Positions 1 to 11,740 of a DNA stretch of 64,000 bases are shown piece by piece. Source of the DNA: Anaeramoeba flamelloides (taxonomy: Eukaryota; Metamonada; Anaeramoebidae). Below the pieces are notes generated by a model. That model was not told the DNA's origin. It did not search any database and worked only from the letters and a program-made list of their open reading frames with translations. The translations under genes and the position numbers were made by a program. How positions within the stretch are numbered: the stretch's first letter is position 1; each line of letters starts with the position of its first letter. The stretch spans positions 7,879,001-7,943,000 of the forward strand of contig JANTQA010000070.1 of assembly GCA_027625915.1 (NCBI GenBank), in the 5' to 3' direction.

Positions 1-3000
1 ATTCAAATCCAAATCAAAATCAGAAATTGAGGAGGTATCAATATCATAAACCATCACCATTGGATCCTTCTGTGTATTAATATTTAAATCATCCATTTCA
101 ATTTCTTTTTCATCATCCAAAATCTTGTTTAAATTATTGTTTTCAATTTTCAATTTTGGTGCAGATTGCCCTAATACTAATAAAGTAATGATTTCTTTAT
201 TTTTACTTTTTTGTGCTAACATTAATGGTGTTAATTTTTTTTTGTTTTTCGCATCAAGAGGAGAACCGGCTTTAATTAATATTGGAATACATTCAATTTT
301 GCCATACATTATCGCTAAATGAAGAGACGTATCACCATTGTTATCCCTTACATCTAAAGACACACCAAATTTCAATAAAATTTTCAAACAATTAATCTTG
401 TTTCCTACAACTGCTAAATGCAATGGCGACGCATTGCCTATATTTTTTGAATTTGGATCAATATTCTTTTCTAGAAAATACTTCAAAACCTGTGAATTTG
501 ATTCTTGGCATGCAATATGTAATACATTTGATCCGAATGTGGTTCTTTTGTTTAGATCAACACCCTTATTTACTAACAGTTTGGCTATATGAATGGAACC
601 AGATTTTGCCACAAAATGAATTGGGGTCCATTTTCTTTTTGATTCTTGATGGATGTTTGACCCATTCTTTATTAAGATCTCTACAATTTCAATATGCCCC
701 TGATTACATGCTAAATGAAGCGCAGTTTGTGATTTGTTGGTTAAGGAATCAATCTTTTTTTTTATTTTTATTTATTTATTTATTTTTTTTTTATGTAAAC
801 AATACAAGAAAGATAAAAATAAATTATGAAAAATTTAGTTTGATGAATAGGGATGTTGCATTTAAGTTTTATAAGAAAGTTACTGTTAACCAACAAAATA
901 GCAATATTATACTCTGATGATTTTCAAATGTTTCACAAAATAATTCTAGAATGAGAAACACCCAAACTCAAAAAATCTGAGATTACAAAATACGAAGAAA
1001 AAAACATATAAATTGTAGGAAGAAATTTTGGTTTCAGAATTTTATACTAAACTATTTTTCAGTCAAAGTGGCCCAGTTGTAATGGGTATAATACATGTAT
1101 TTAAAGTGTTTACATAGATATTAGAAGAAAAATTTTATTTTGGAAATTTTCAAAATTGAAATCATTTTTTCACATTTCTACACATTTTTGTTTTTTTTTT
1201 CGATTTTTTTTTTAGAACTAATTAAGTTGCAAAATTTTTTTTTATGGCAAGATCAATAGTCACTTGGTAAAAATGTGTTATTCTAAGGTTATTGAAACCA
1301 TCTAAAGATTGTTGAGAAACCATATTGATTTCTATTGCAATTCTATTCGATCTTTGATCTTGATATTTTTTTAATAAATGTGAAAAATTTTCACTTCATT
1401 TTCATTTCCTTTTTCAAATAGTGACCACAAATACCAATACACTTCGTTTGGGGGCTGGATTTCTAAAAGAAAAGTATGGAAAATGAAGTGAAAAATGTTT
1501 CCTATTTATTATTCAAATACCAGTAGAAGTTCAAAACGAACATCGTTGTTTTTCTCAATAGTGGACCTAAGAATTTGAGTTTTTCAATTTTTAAGAAAAT
1601 TTATTGATTAATTAGTTTTCTTTCAGACATATATCAACAATTCTTTGATGTTTATTATTCTGTTTATTTCTTATTTGTTCTTCAAAGGTCAATTATATAA
1701 AATAATTGATATTTGAAAAAAATGTTGGGCAACTTTGACTGAAACAGAGTTTAGTATTAATAAAATTAGGTTTTTTTTTTCGATTGTTGTTGAATATTGA
1801 GTTAATCTTTGAAATTAAAAAATTGAAAAAATAGTTACTTTTGGGAAGTTCAAAATATGAATTATTAACTACTGTTATACTATTATTTTGAGTTTCTATT
1901 TTTAGATCTGGAAAAGGAATTAAAAAAAAAATTTCAAAAATGAAGCAATTTTTAATTGTGATCATTAGTCAAAAATCTAAGAATTTATTGTGTAATAAGA
2001 TTTATAATAGATTTTTTAGAGTCACAGAAACTATTTGGGTCATGGTGCACTGATAGCTTTTACTCCAAATTACGACATATTTTGATTATAGAGAAATCTA
2101 CGGTAACGCTAATTCCTTAAGGACTACGTTTCGGATTTATCAAATAGTCTCAACACCTTTTGATCCAATATCATTTAAAATGTGAAACTCGGGCTCTTCA
2201 AAATATTCTCCAATTAGGATCAAAAAAGCATTTTTTGTAATTTTTTTAATGAAAAAATGAACAAGAAATTTTGAGATACCTAAACTCAAGCATCTTGCAA
2301 GGAAAGGTAAAAATGAAACAGAAAAATAACCGAGATTTTTCTAACCTGAAAAAATGACGATCATTTCAAACATTTTCAATAAACAACTCTAACTTTAAAA
2401 GATCACATTGTCTATGATTTTTGATAATTGAGTAATATTGATTTTTCTATTGTATCCATCAATCAGATTAATTAGGACAAAAGAGTTGTGGTTTTCTATT
2501 AATTTTTTTTTGATTTTATGTTTTTTTTTTTGTTTTTTCAAAAATTGAAGTTCTCAACAACGCTTTTGAGAGAGAGTATTTACTCGATTTGATTTTTGAA
2601 CAGAAACGATCCTTCCAAACTAACAAAACATCTTTTTTATTTTCGTATGATAATTTTTTTCATTTGTTTATCTCAAAACCTAATTGTTAGTATCAAGACA
2701 AATTGTTCCGGGATTGTGTGGGAAATATTTTGGGGAATTTTGGATCGGGCGATGATCTAATCAAAAATATGATTTGCGAAAAATTAGTCAATTTTTTAAA
2801 TTTAAAAAAAAAACTTTGAAAGTTGAAAGAAAAAAAAAAATGATCTTTTTAGGAAATGGCAATTTTGGTGGATTTAATTTAATGAAAAACCCATTCCTGT
2901 GTCTTCTTATCAAAATATATCTTTGATGGAAATAATAAAGGAGTAGTCATCAAAAATTGCCAAATCCTACATTTTGACCTTTAGAACAATTTTTAAAACC

Positions 3001-6000
3001 CTCGAAAGTTACTTCCTTAGACTTAAAAAAAAACCGAGAAAATTTTAGACAAGGTTTCAGGGTTTAAAAATTTGTTCTAAAGTGAAAATTTCGTAAAAAG
3101 TAGATTTTTTCCCATCGTATTTTTCATATCACAGAAATCACAGAAACGAGGAGAGATAATTTTTGGAAAAATATTTCATTTTTTCATTCTTAGATCTAAC
3201 TGGTCAAAAATTTGTGAGATTTACCATCCCACAAATACTGATTAGATCACACAGAAAAACGATTTCCAATTTGAAACGTAGTTCATAAACCAGACTTTTT
3301 ATTTTTTTGTTTAGAAATTATCATAAAGAATCATACTTTTCTTTACCATTTTCTTTATTACAAGATGAATAATGAGTCTTTATTTTGAATAATATCAAAG
3401 ATATTATTCTTTCGTTTTTTTTTTTTTCGTTTTTTTTCTTTAATCCAAAATTTTTCGATTATCTTGATAGGATGGGCAGTTACAAGGATTTTTTTTTTTG
3501 TAATTTGTCTTTTGGCTTAATGGAATAGGATGAGTTACTCCCATTTAAACAATTGATTAATTTGAGTTTATTTTTTGAAATCAAAATTCACATATTTAGT
3601 AATATTTGCTGGAAAAGTAACATATTATTTTTATTCAAAATTAAGTTAATTCTTGAAAACCAGAAAACAACTTTTTTAAAACTTTAAAGAATAAAAAAAA
3701 AAATTTTGATAATAAATCTCAATTTCATTGATTAACTTTTGTTAAACTTCTATCAAATATTCATTTATTAAATCACCTATACCTCTATTAGTTTTATTTA
3801 CTGATATTTAAATTGAAATATTAATAATTAAAAACAATAACTAAATAATAGATTTTGTTTTTCAAAATTAAGATTTTCCAACATAAAACGAAAAAAATGT
3901 TACACAATTTTTAAGAATTATCTTATTTGTTAATAAAAATAATAAGTTACTTTTTTTGGTTTTATATTGGAGATATGTGAATTTAGGAATTCAAAAAATA
4001 GACTCAAATTAATAAATTGTTTAAATGAGGTTAACTCATCCCATTCCATTAAGCCAAAAGACAAATTACAAAAAAAAAATTTTTCAAGATCTTTAAAACA
4101 AGATTTCATTTTATTTTTAAAAAATAATACTCGCTTAAAAGAAATAAAATGAATTTAAATAATTTTATTTTTATAAAAAAATGGAAAAAAAAAATTGATC
4201 TGAAAAAATTATTCTTTTTTGGGTTTCTGAGTGGATCATAATTTTTTTGACACTTTGTATATTCAAAAATTTATATGTAGAGAATATCACCAATAACATA
4301 TTTTAATATTTTGTCTTGTTGCCGTAAAAAACTGAACATTGGATAAATAAAATTTGAGATGAGGCCTAATGACATTTTTTTAAAAAATCCACCATTTTAA
4401 AATTTTTGCATTTTAATTGAGAAATTGTCTTTGATTTTAACCATTTCGTGAAAAAAATTTCAAATCGGTTTTAATTGTAAAAGGATAGTAAAAAAGAAAA
4501 TTTTCCAAATATTTTTTTTTGGCTTATTTTTCCCTGATCAATAAAGATATCCTAAAATTGAAATTCCTCAAACTGGGTTAATATTTATTATTAAACTTTT
4601 AAAGCCAATTTCACATTAGCAGGAAAAATCCCCGCATCAAAAAATCCTAAAAAAATCTCTTTTTTTACTAATATTTACAATTAAACCTCAAATTTGTAAA
4701 ATTGAGCAATGCTTAAATTTTGGTTTTATGTAATGTTGTTTTGAATTTTATTTTAATTCAAAAAATCAGTCTAGTTTTTAGATTTGGATTTTGTTTTTAA
4801 AATGAACAAAAGGAAAAAACCAAGTTGAATAATTTTAGAAAATGAAAACTTTTACTACTATCTATTTTACCATTCAAAACTTTTTGACAATTTTTTTCCA
4901 TAAAGATAAGTTGAAATCTAAATGAAAGGGGATTTTGTAGAATTTTAAAGAAAATAAAGGTGCAATTGAATTATTTTTTTCTATTTAAAGATTTGAGAGC
5001 CACCAGTTTATAAGAATACTGTTAAAATCAATTTTAATAATTAAAATTTTATCTCAAAGTTCAAAAAAGAAGAAAAAACCATATTAAATATCTCAAGATT
5101 ATATTCTCTAAAAATTATCATTACTAATTGACTTTGTGAAGACCTTGAGTTTTTTTACATTCCAATTTTTCACATAAAAATATTTTTGGGGGCTTTTTTG
5201 AAAAAATTTCATTTCTTAATTGAAAAATGACATTATTGTTAACACAGGAACCAAAATTTAATTACGTTGATTAAAAACTAGTAAAAAATAATGATTTTTG
5301 ATTTGGCGAATTAAAACCCCAAAAAAGCGATTCTTTCATTCACTCATTTATTAGCTTTGTGCAAAAAACTGAAAAAACTAAAATGTCAAATAATACAACA
5401 CCAAATCTAATAGAAGGGAATAGTATGTGCCTTACGTCTATATTAGATTTTAAAAGTTTTTCCAATATTTGAGAAAAGCCACAAGCAGCTGCGTAGTGTA
5501 TTGGCAGCCACCCACCGTTGTCTGGTATTTTCAAATCTGCGCGTTTTGAGCAAAGAAAATCAACAACTTGCAAATTACCTTCGCGGCAGGCGATCGAAAT
5601 TGGGGCTAGTCCTGAATAGTCCTGTAAATTCAATTTGGATCCACACTTTAATAGCTTGCCTATGATTAAAGGGTTGTCTTGAAGTGACGCCAAATGAAGC
5701 GGTGTTTGCCCAAGGTTTGTATGAACTTTTTTACAATCGGCTCCCTTTTCTAGGAGCCAAGAGACAGTTTCTTCAGATCCATTCTTACACGCGATACACA
5801 GAGGCGTCAAGTGGTCTCCTGAACAGCTTTCAATGTCAACACCCGAGAGTAACAGAGAATTCAGGCACGCAATTTCCCCCTTTTTGGATGCAATATGGAT
5901 CGGCATCAATAAATCATCAGTCATTGACGTGGGCTCAACCTTTTCTTCCAACAGGAATTGGACAATGTCGTTGTGCCCCTGTGAGCATGCGTGGTGTAAG

Positions 6001-6608
6001 CAATTCCACCCAAGAGCGTCCCGAAAATTTAAAATTTGTTTCAGCATTATTTCTTGATCGCTTATTTTTTTCTTTTTTAATTCCTTTGATGATCGGAATT
6101 TCTTTTTGATCTGGCCTACTAATGCTTTGAGAAAGTCAATTTTGCCAATTGAGCAAAGTTTTGTGAGCACAGTATGGCCATCTAAATCGCATATTCTTAA
6201 GCACTCCAATTTGTCATCGATCAGATCTTCGATCAAATCTGCTTGGTTGCTGTTAATGGCCAAATGTAGGGGTATTTCGCCCTTCGAGTTTGGTAATATT
6301 AACAAGTCTTCATAACTTTTCAAAATCTTAATAACTTCAACGTTACCTTGGTTGACAGACAGGTGCAACGCAGAATTATGAAGAGATGTTTTTTCATAGA
6401 CCGGACAACCTTTGGAAATTAAATAGGTCAAGATTCCTACGTTCCCAAGTAGGCTACATACATGAACTAATGTCAAGTTACGATCCTCAACTGGGTTTGT
6501 TTCAAATTGTGGAATTATTACTTGTGCTCTTTCTGCTTTGTGGGTCTCAAAATATCTTTTTAGCTTTGGAATTGATCCAGACAAAACGATTTTAAGCAAT
6601 TTCGACAT
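1..6608 (-). CDS. Ankyrin-repeat protein, two exons seen, 3' end beyond window
   Basis: Exon 1 is 6608-5436 (391 residues from ATG) and exon 2 is 753-1 (251 residues, still open at the window edge). Exon 1 ends at a GTAAGG donor in phase 0, and exon 2 starts after an AG at 755-754, also phase 0. Joining them completes one ankyrin repeat in perfect register (LLKSNID then IDSLTNKSQTALHLA). About 16 repeats are visible, with anchors such as SALHLS, IPLHLA, NCLHHA, TPLHLA, LPIHYA, TALHLA and TSLHLA. A basic insert (residues about 168-182) splits two repeats. After the last repeat comes an acidic tail rich in Asp/Glu/Asn. Ankyrin repeats bind proteins; the partner and any C-terminal effector domain are unseen. 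Translation past the exon 1 donor gives 31 hydrophobic residues, which I read as intron. A 5' UTR intron may end just upstream, at the cag near 6613. Confidence 0.85.
1041..1763. mobile_element. CAGTCAAAG-ended DNA element, copy 1
   Basis: The ends are inverted: CAGTCAAAGTGGCCCA at 1060 and TGGGCAACTTTGACTG ending at 1741. A weaker inverted match extends outward to about 1041 and 1763. A near-full copy lies in opposite orientation at 48873-49575. The shared interior includes the block around 1381-1510, which contains GGAAAATGAAGTGAAAAATG. No coding capacity is seen, so it is probably a non-autonomous DNA transposon. It lies inside the intron of the ankyrin gene. Confidence 0.7.
2148..2262 (-). 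other. Coding-like island inside the ankyrin-gene intron
   Basis: On the minus strand a short open stretch reads with mixed, protein-like composition (LIGEYFEEPEFHILNDIGSK...), unlike the Phe/Ile/Lys/Asn-only translation of surrounding DNA. It ends at a stop beside the sequence TTAAGGACTACGTTTC (2116-2131), which recurs at 55330 and, more diverged, at 36649. It may be a transposon-borne coding scrap or an unrecognised exon. I cannot assign a family. Confidence 0.25.
2978..3083. repeat. Short hairpin
   Basis: TTTAGAACAATTTTTAAAACC and the near reverse complement GGTTTAAAAATTTGTTCTAAA flank about 60 bases. It is probably a small palindromic element or its remnant. Confidence 0.45.
3489..4085. 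mobile_element. Foldback element with arms of about 110 bp
   Basis: The left arm (3489-3597) and right arm (3971-4085) are near-perfect reverse complements, both containing GACAAATTACAAAAAAAA or its complement and the ATTAAGCCAAAAGAC block. The interior is AT-rich. The right-hand half resembles 22720-22860, and 3655-3800 resembles 22440-22600, so the family is dispersed. The short open frame at 3967-4152 is formed by the arm and is not taken as a gene. Confidence 0.65.
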
Positions 6609-6879
6609 GAATCTGTAAATAAACTCTGAAAAAAATGTTTTTTTACTTTGAATGATTTTAGATCATATTCATGGCCTATGTGGTTTTAGAAGAAATACTT
6701 CTGGTACTTGGTTGTTTTTTGTTCATAGATTTTTTTCAAGTTTGTATTTATTTCGTTAAATTTTTCAAATTATTTGGATTCCAAAATGTCTAAGAGTCAT
6801 TACTATATTACTTGACAAAAGTGTAATTAATACCTTAAATTGATAGATTTTTGATTTACCTTTTAATAAAGAGAAAATA

Positions 6880-8110
6880 CATTAGATAGAAAACACTCAT
6901 GAACTGATCCTTCAAGGTAAAAAATCTAATATAATTTTTTTCCTAAATGTCATAGAGTACTTATTTTCACAAGGATACAATTAAAACTGATAATTAAACT
7001 CAATTTTTAAACTTTAGAGAAATGGGTTATCATTTTTAAAACGAGCTCATTTTACCCCAATTTTATTTTCAGTCAAAACATCCATGATCCTTTTCGGTTA
7101 GGATTTTTGGATTGAATTTAGTAGCATCAGAAAAAATTTGCAAAACCTTGTTATTTTTGAAGAAATCTCACTTTTATTAACTTCCAAGTTTAGATATAAA
7201 GGTACAACTTTGAAAATTTATTCTTATATAAAAAATACAAGAAATATAAATCTTAAAGATCAGAAAAAAATTAATCTTTATTTTTATTCACAAATATTTT
7301 TAAAATTTCTTGATATTTAAAAGTTTGAAATCTTTTTTTCAAATATTAAGAGTATACCCAAGGAACTTATAGTATTAAAATCAAAACTTTGGTGATATAT
7401 GATTAATTTTTTTCTCATTAGAATTATTAATTTGAATTATTTTGATTCGTTGGAAAATATTTAAGAATTGAGAAATAAATATAAAACTTTTTTGATATTT
7501 TTTGTTATTAAAAATTCACGGGAAGAATTAAGAATATGTTATTAATTATTGAATATAAATAATAATCAAATTAAAATGTAGTTCTTTAGATTATAAAATG
7601 AATTTTAAGGTTTTCCAAAAGTATTTCTTTGAGAAAATTTTTAATTTAAAGGTTTGGTTGTTTTTCTAATATATTTTTTTTTCAACAAAAAGAAAAAATT
7701 TATTCGAAAAATGTTTGAATCAAGAAATTGTTTTTTTTAAAAGTATTAAATTAATTATTGGGCATTTTTTTGTAAGATTATTTTTCCGAGAATTTTATTT
7801 CTAAAAACTTAGTGGTTTTATTTTTAAAGTATATTTTTGAACACTTCCTTCACAGACAAATGATTTGATTTCTTTCTTTTTTCAAAGAAATATTTTTGTT
7901 TTAATAATTCAGAAATATGTTAAATTTTAAAACTTTTCAAAAATAAGAAAAATTGATCAGAACTTTTAAAAACAGTAATTCGTTTCGGAAAATAGTATCA
8001 AAAGTAAGTTTACTTGTTTGGTAATCAGATTTTTGTTTACTTTTTGAATTTCAAGATGTGATTAAATTTTTTTTTGATTTTGATATTAAATTAACTAGGT
8101 GATTTTTTAT
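6880..8110. repeat. 1.2 kb dispersed repeat, copy 1
   Basis: This stretch matches 19590-20790 in the same order over its length. Shared landmarks include ATCATTTTTAAAA beside GAGCTCATTTT / GAGTTCATTTT, AAAAATTTGCAAAA, and the block ending near 8100 / 20780. Divergence is high and no protein can be read through it. I cannot assign it to a transposon class. Confidence 0.5.
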
Positions 8111-8254
8111 TGTTAGCCCCCCCTTAAAGAAAATAATAATAAGCTGATGGATACAATATTTTTATAAGTTGTACTTTTAAAAAATTTCTTTTTTTAAGGT
8201 GGGAAAGTTCATTATGTCATTACCAATTGATAAAGAGTTTGATTAACAAAACAT

Positions 8255-8945
8255 AAACTCTTTTTCAAATAAAAGGGCACAAAAAATTTCAAGAATTATT
8301 CATAAATGAATCAAATTAATTGTAGTATCATTCTAAAATCTAAGAAACGCTTTAAAACATAAAAAAACACTCAACTGAATCTTTAAAACTCATTAAAACT
8401 AAACAATAAAAATTATAATTCAATATTTTAAAAATTGGTGTGCCCTTTTATTTGAAATGAGATATCTCGTTTTGTAAATTGTAATGAAAAAAATTATAAA
8501 CCCAATAAAAACCTTTGAACAAGGCGAATTGGGAAAAAGTTCTCAACATTTTATTGATAATTCTTTTCACGTCAAACTTTTGTTCTTTAAAGTCTCATAT
8601 TCAATATAAAGCCACAATTCATCTGGTATTTTGTTGGAATGTTTTTTCTTTATTTCTCTTTTCTTTGTTCCGTGCATCAATCCTATAATGGTCTTTCTTA
8701 ATTCCTATTTCTAACTCATTCGAAATCAAACTTAAACTGTTTCAGTTTATACACAGGTAGATTATTTCCAAATTGGTTTTTTCTGATCTTGCTTTTACAT
8801 TTTCCAACTGTTCAATATCCATAAATAAAAAAAGCAAAAAATGAAAAAATGAATAATTAAAATGAAAATCACCAATAAGTAATTATCTTATTAACAATCA
8901 AATTCGATGATATTGACTATTTGAGAGGTGTGCCCTTTTGTCTGA
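8255..8945. mobile_element. Inverted-ended element with decayed helix-turn-helix coding
   Basis: The left end CAAATAAAAGGGCACA (8264) and right end TGTGCCCTTTTGTCTG (8928) are inverted; a further TGTGCCCTTTTATTTG lies at 8438, so a shorter element may be nested. Between about 8760 and 8580 the minus strand has a short stretch reading RKTIIGLMHGTKKREIKKK followed by IPDELWLYIEYETLKN. This layout is reminiscent of the N-terminal helix-turn-helix of Tc1/mariner transposases. The frame is broken, and the family assignment is tentative. Confidence 0.38.
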
Positions 8946-9402
8946 AAAATAGTTTACTTTATTTTTTTTAATGGGAAAATGTTCTACCTGTTTTTGATTT
9001 TTCAATTCTGAAAAAATCATACATTTCCTTTATTTTTCGAAAAAACTCTCAAAAAGGAAATCTGAATACCAAGTTTTATTTAATAGATTAAATTTATATT
9101 TAGTTTTAAAAATATTCTATTTTTTTTTTTTTTTTTCTGTACTAAAGATTTAATTGATAATTTTGCTTTATTTTAATATATAATATTATATATATACGAA
9201 TTTTCGAGAAATTTTTAAATCCCAAAAGAAGTACTACTTTTACTTCCAATTGTTTCTCACATGGTTTTTCTTTTTTTGTTTGCGAATTAATTTAGATACC
9301 TTTTCGATTTTGAGAATTCAATGGTATTACTGTTAATATTTGAAAATTATTTTTCTTTTTATCTATTTTGATAATAATATATTAAAGGGGTTTTTGGAAG
9401 TA
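8946..9402. other. AT-rich intergenic DNA, nothing recognised
   Basis: It contains T runs and a TATATA-rich patch near 9170-9200. No gene or clear repeat was seen. Confidence 0.4.
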
Positions 9403-9503
9403 CAGTGAATTTTATATAATTCATCTCCAAAGACAATAATCAATGCCCCGAAATATAATCCATGCTTTTTTATTTTTGGTTGAATATAAGATCTAATTCA
9501 CTG
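9403..9503. mobile_element. Tiny TA-flanked MITE
   Basis: CAGTGAATT at 9403 and AATTCACTG ending at 9503 are perfect inverted ends, each flanked by TA. Ends in CAG/CTG with a TA duplication are typical of Tc1/mariner-type MITEs. The interior is non-coding. Confidence 0.55.
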
Positions 9504-9726
9504 TATAATAGTATTTAGGTCCAAATCAATATTAGAAGTAAACTCCTTGCTATTGTCAGTAAAATTTATTTTATAAATGCATTAAGTTTAAATTTTTCAT
9601 AATTTTCTCTTTTTTTATTCAATTTTTTGTTTTTTTAATTTTCAATATTATTCTTCAAAACTTTGTCTATTTTTGAATAAAAACTTCCCAATTTGTTCAT
9701 TCATTTTTTGAATTTCTTTTTTTCAT

Positions 9727-9920
9727 AGTCAGTTCCACTTTTAAGACACAAACTTTTAACGAAATTTTAGCCAAAAAAAAATCACAAATTATGGAGCAAA
9801 ATTTAAATTCTAGAAAAAGAATTTGTAAAACAAAAAAATCGAAAAAATGTGCATAAATTTGAGATTTTTTTGGAACTTAAATTTCTTTGAAATTTTTTTC
9901 GTTTAAAAGTGGAACTGGCT
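9727..9920. mobile_element. 200 bp palindromic MITE (TTCCACTTTTAA family), copy 1
   Basis: It starts TAGTCAGTTCCACTTTTAAG and ends AAAAGTGGAACTGGCT. The halves are imperfect reverse complements, including a caaatt..gag/ctc..aattt inner block. Related copies are at 38302-38499, 38965-39169 and 57671-57861. The best copy is flanked by TA. Confidence 0.7.
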
Positions 9921-10509
9921 TTATTAGAACTTTAAGAAATCACCACCATAATTACTTATGGTTTATTGTCAGTTTCTTTATTTTTTTTAATGTCTATGTC
10001 TTCAATAAAAAAATAGAATACTTTTTATTTTGAAGCATGGATTAAACTTTTCTACATACATTATTTTTACAACAATATTTTTTGAAAATAAGGTTTTAGT
10101 TATTTAGAAATATTTACTAATTTAGGGTGTATGATAATGACTCATTGAGATTCATCCAAATTAAGAATATGGTAAGAAGTATATTAAAAAAATATTCACT
10201 ATGTTTCGAAAATCTTGTACCCACTTCTACTTTTAAAGAATAAAAATAATTCTATTCCCTAGAATATAAAAATAATAAGATGTTTGTTATATTTTTATTA
10301 TTTTTTTTCTTTTTAATATTTTATTTTTGTCAAGCTTTTCTTTTTTCAAATTGTGTAAATTATTTCTTGACATAAGTATTTTTCCCCAGATTGTTGATAT
10401 AAGGATTTATTTGAATTTGCATAACTGAAAAATAACAATCGGGTGATGAAAATCTCTAAATTTTGATTGATCAATATAAAATATTGGTTATTTTAACAAA
10501 TATAGCACT

Positions 10510-10900
10510 ACATTTTTTTTGTATCACTTTCAAAATTTTTTCCACATCAATTTTTTATTTTTTTCTTTTATTTGTCGAAAAAAGCTTACCTTTAAAAACA
10601 TTAATACTGGGTATCATAAATATGATTTTATATTAGGTTTGGAAAAATACAATAAAAAAATTAATATTTTTTTTCCTAACCTAAGTATTGGGTTTCCTAA
10701 TTTTTTTGAATAGGATTTACTTTATTTAATTTTATTTTTTCTTGATTTCAGCAAGTTTATTCAGGGAAGGTGATTTTACTGTTCGGTATAAAAAAGTTAA
10801 AATTAGTTTAAAATACACAACTTCTCAAGTATCTTTTTTTGGTTTACTTTGGGTTAATTTCAAGCATTCAAGAGAATACATTTCAGGATTCAAAATCTTT
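10510..10900. repeat. Diverged fragment of the 1.38 kb TTAA element
   Basis: The segment around 10590-10740 (ATTAATACTGGGTATC, TTTATATTAGGTTTGGAAAA, then a CCTAATTTTTTTGAATAGG block) matches the interior of the 1.38 kb element at 12395-12510. The short open frame here is a by-product of the repeat. Confidence 0.4.
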
Positions 10901-10909
10901 TTTAATATA

Positions 10910-11395
10910 CTGTAGTTAAAATAAAGAGTTCAAAAAAATTTTATTCTGTGTTTCAAAATAAAAAGCATGTGTTTTTTTTGTTATAAAAGACTTAAACATT
11001 AACCGGCCCAAGAAATCGATAATAAACCCGAAAAAAATATGGTATTGGTTTCTTAAAGTTCTATTATTTGTAAAGAAATTACAAAAATAAAGGATCAAAT
11101 CGCAAAATGTATTTCAAAAAATAGAGTAAAATTTTTGATAAAATTTTTATCATCAAACAAATATATAAGCTCAAAAAAATTGAAAATATTAATTAGGAAA
11201 AAATTTTCAGCAAATTGTATTCCTAATTAAATTATACTAAAAATATCCAAATGTTTATTTTCAAAATTGATTTGAACTTATATATACTATTTTGTAGTCA
11301 ATTGGATGTTGCCTTGGAACAAGAAGAAAAAAAAGAATCAATTATATTTTGAAACAGGGATTATAGTCGTTATGCATGCATTATTTTGATCACTG
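10910..11395. mobile_element. 486 bp TA-flanked element (TGTTTCAAAATA family), copy 1
   Basis: It begins CTGTAGTTAAAATAA and ends TTATTTTGATCACTG, with TA on both sides. Inner landmarks are TGTTTCAAAATAAAAAGC near the left end and its complement near the right, plus GGTTTCTTAAAGTTCTATTA. Copies or fragments occur at 17873-18190, 18528-19244, 40600-41140 and 52450-52680. The ends and TA site fit a Tc1/mariner MITE. Confidence 0.65.
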
Positions 11396-11740
11396 TAATC
11401 AAAAATTTGATAAAAAAAAGTTTAAAAAATGCATAATAAAGATTCCACACTAATTTATTTTTTTTTTTAAATTGAGTAAATTTATGGTGTTTTGATTTCA
11501 AATTTCAATATCCCATTGCTCTCAAAAGATCTGTTTCAGTAAGGGTCTACACAAATAAAATTTTTGTAATATGGTTATGTGTGTATACTTCCTTAAGGTT
11601 TTCATTCCCAATAGAACGAAAAAACATTACTATTTGTTGCAAAATAAATGTCACAAAATTTTCATTAAGATTTCTAAAATTATATCTTATAACTCCTCGA
11701 CAATTTCAAATTTTTGAATTACTGAAATAAATTTTTATCC

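Larger units (their letters stand above)
754..5435 (-). other. 4.7 kb intron of the ankyrin gene, with transposon remnants
   Basis: The boundaries are the donor at 5435-5434 (GTAAGG on the minus strand) and the acceptor AG at 755-754, preceded by a T/A-rich tract. The intron holds the CAGTCAAAG-type element at 1041-1763, a TTAAGGACTA end near 2118, a small hairpin at 2978-3083 and a foldback at 3489-4085. The rest (about 4100-5340) is AT-rich with no recognisable gene. No ankyrin exon could be seen inside it, though a short exon could be missed. Confidence 0.72.

Noticed and set aside
5340-5435. C-terminal hydrophobic tail on the minus-strand ankyrin exon
   Set aside because: It lies beyond a GTAAGG donor and would break an ankyrin repeat that is completed by the exon at 753.
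5684-6595. Several plus-strand frames opposite the ankyrin exon
   Set aside because: They are shadows; the minus strand carries the repeat pattern.
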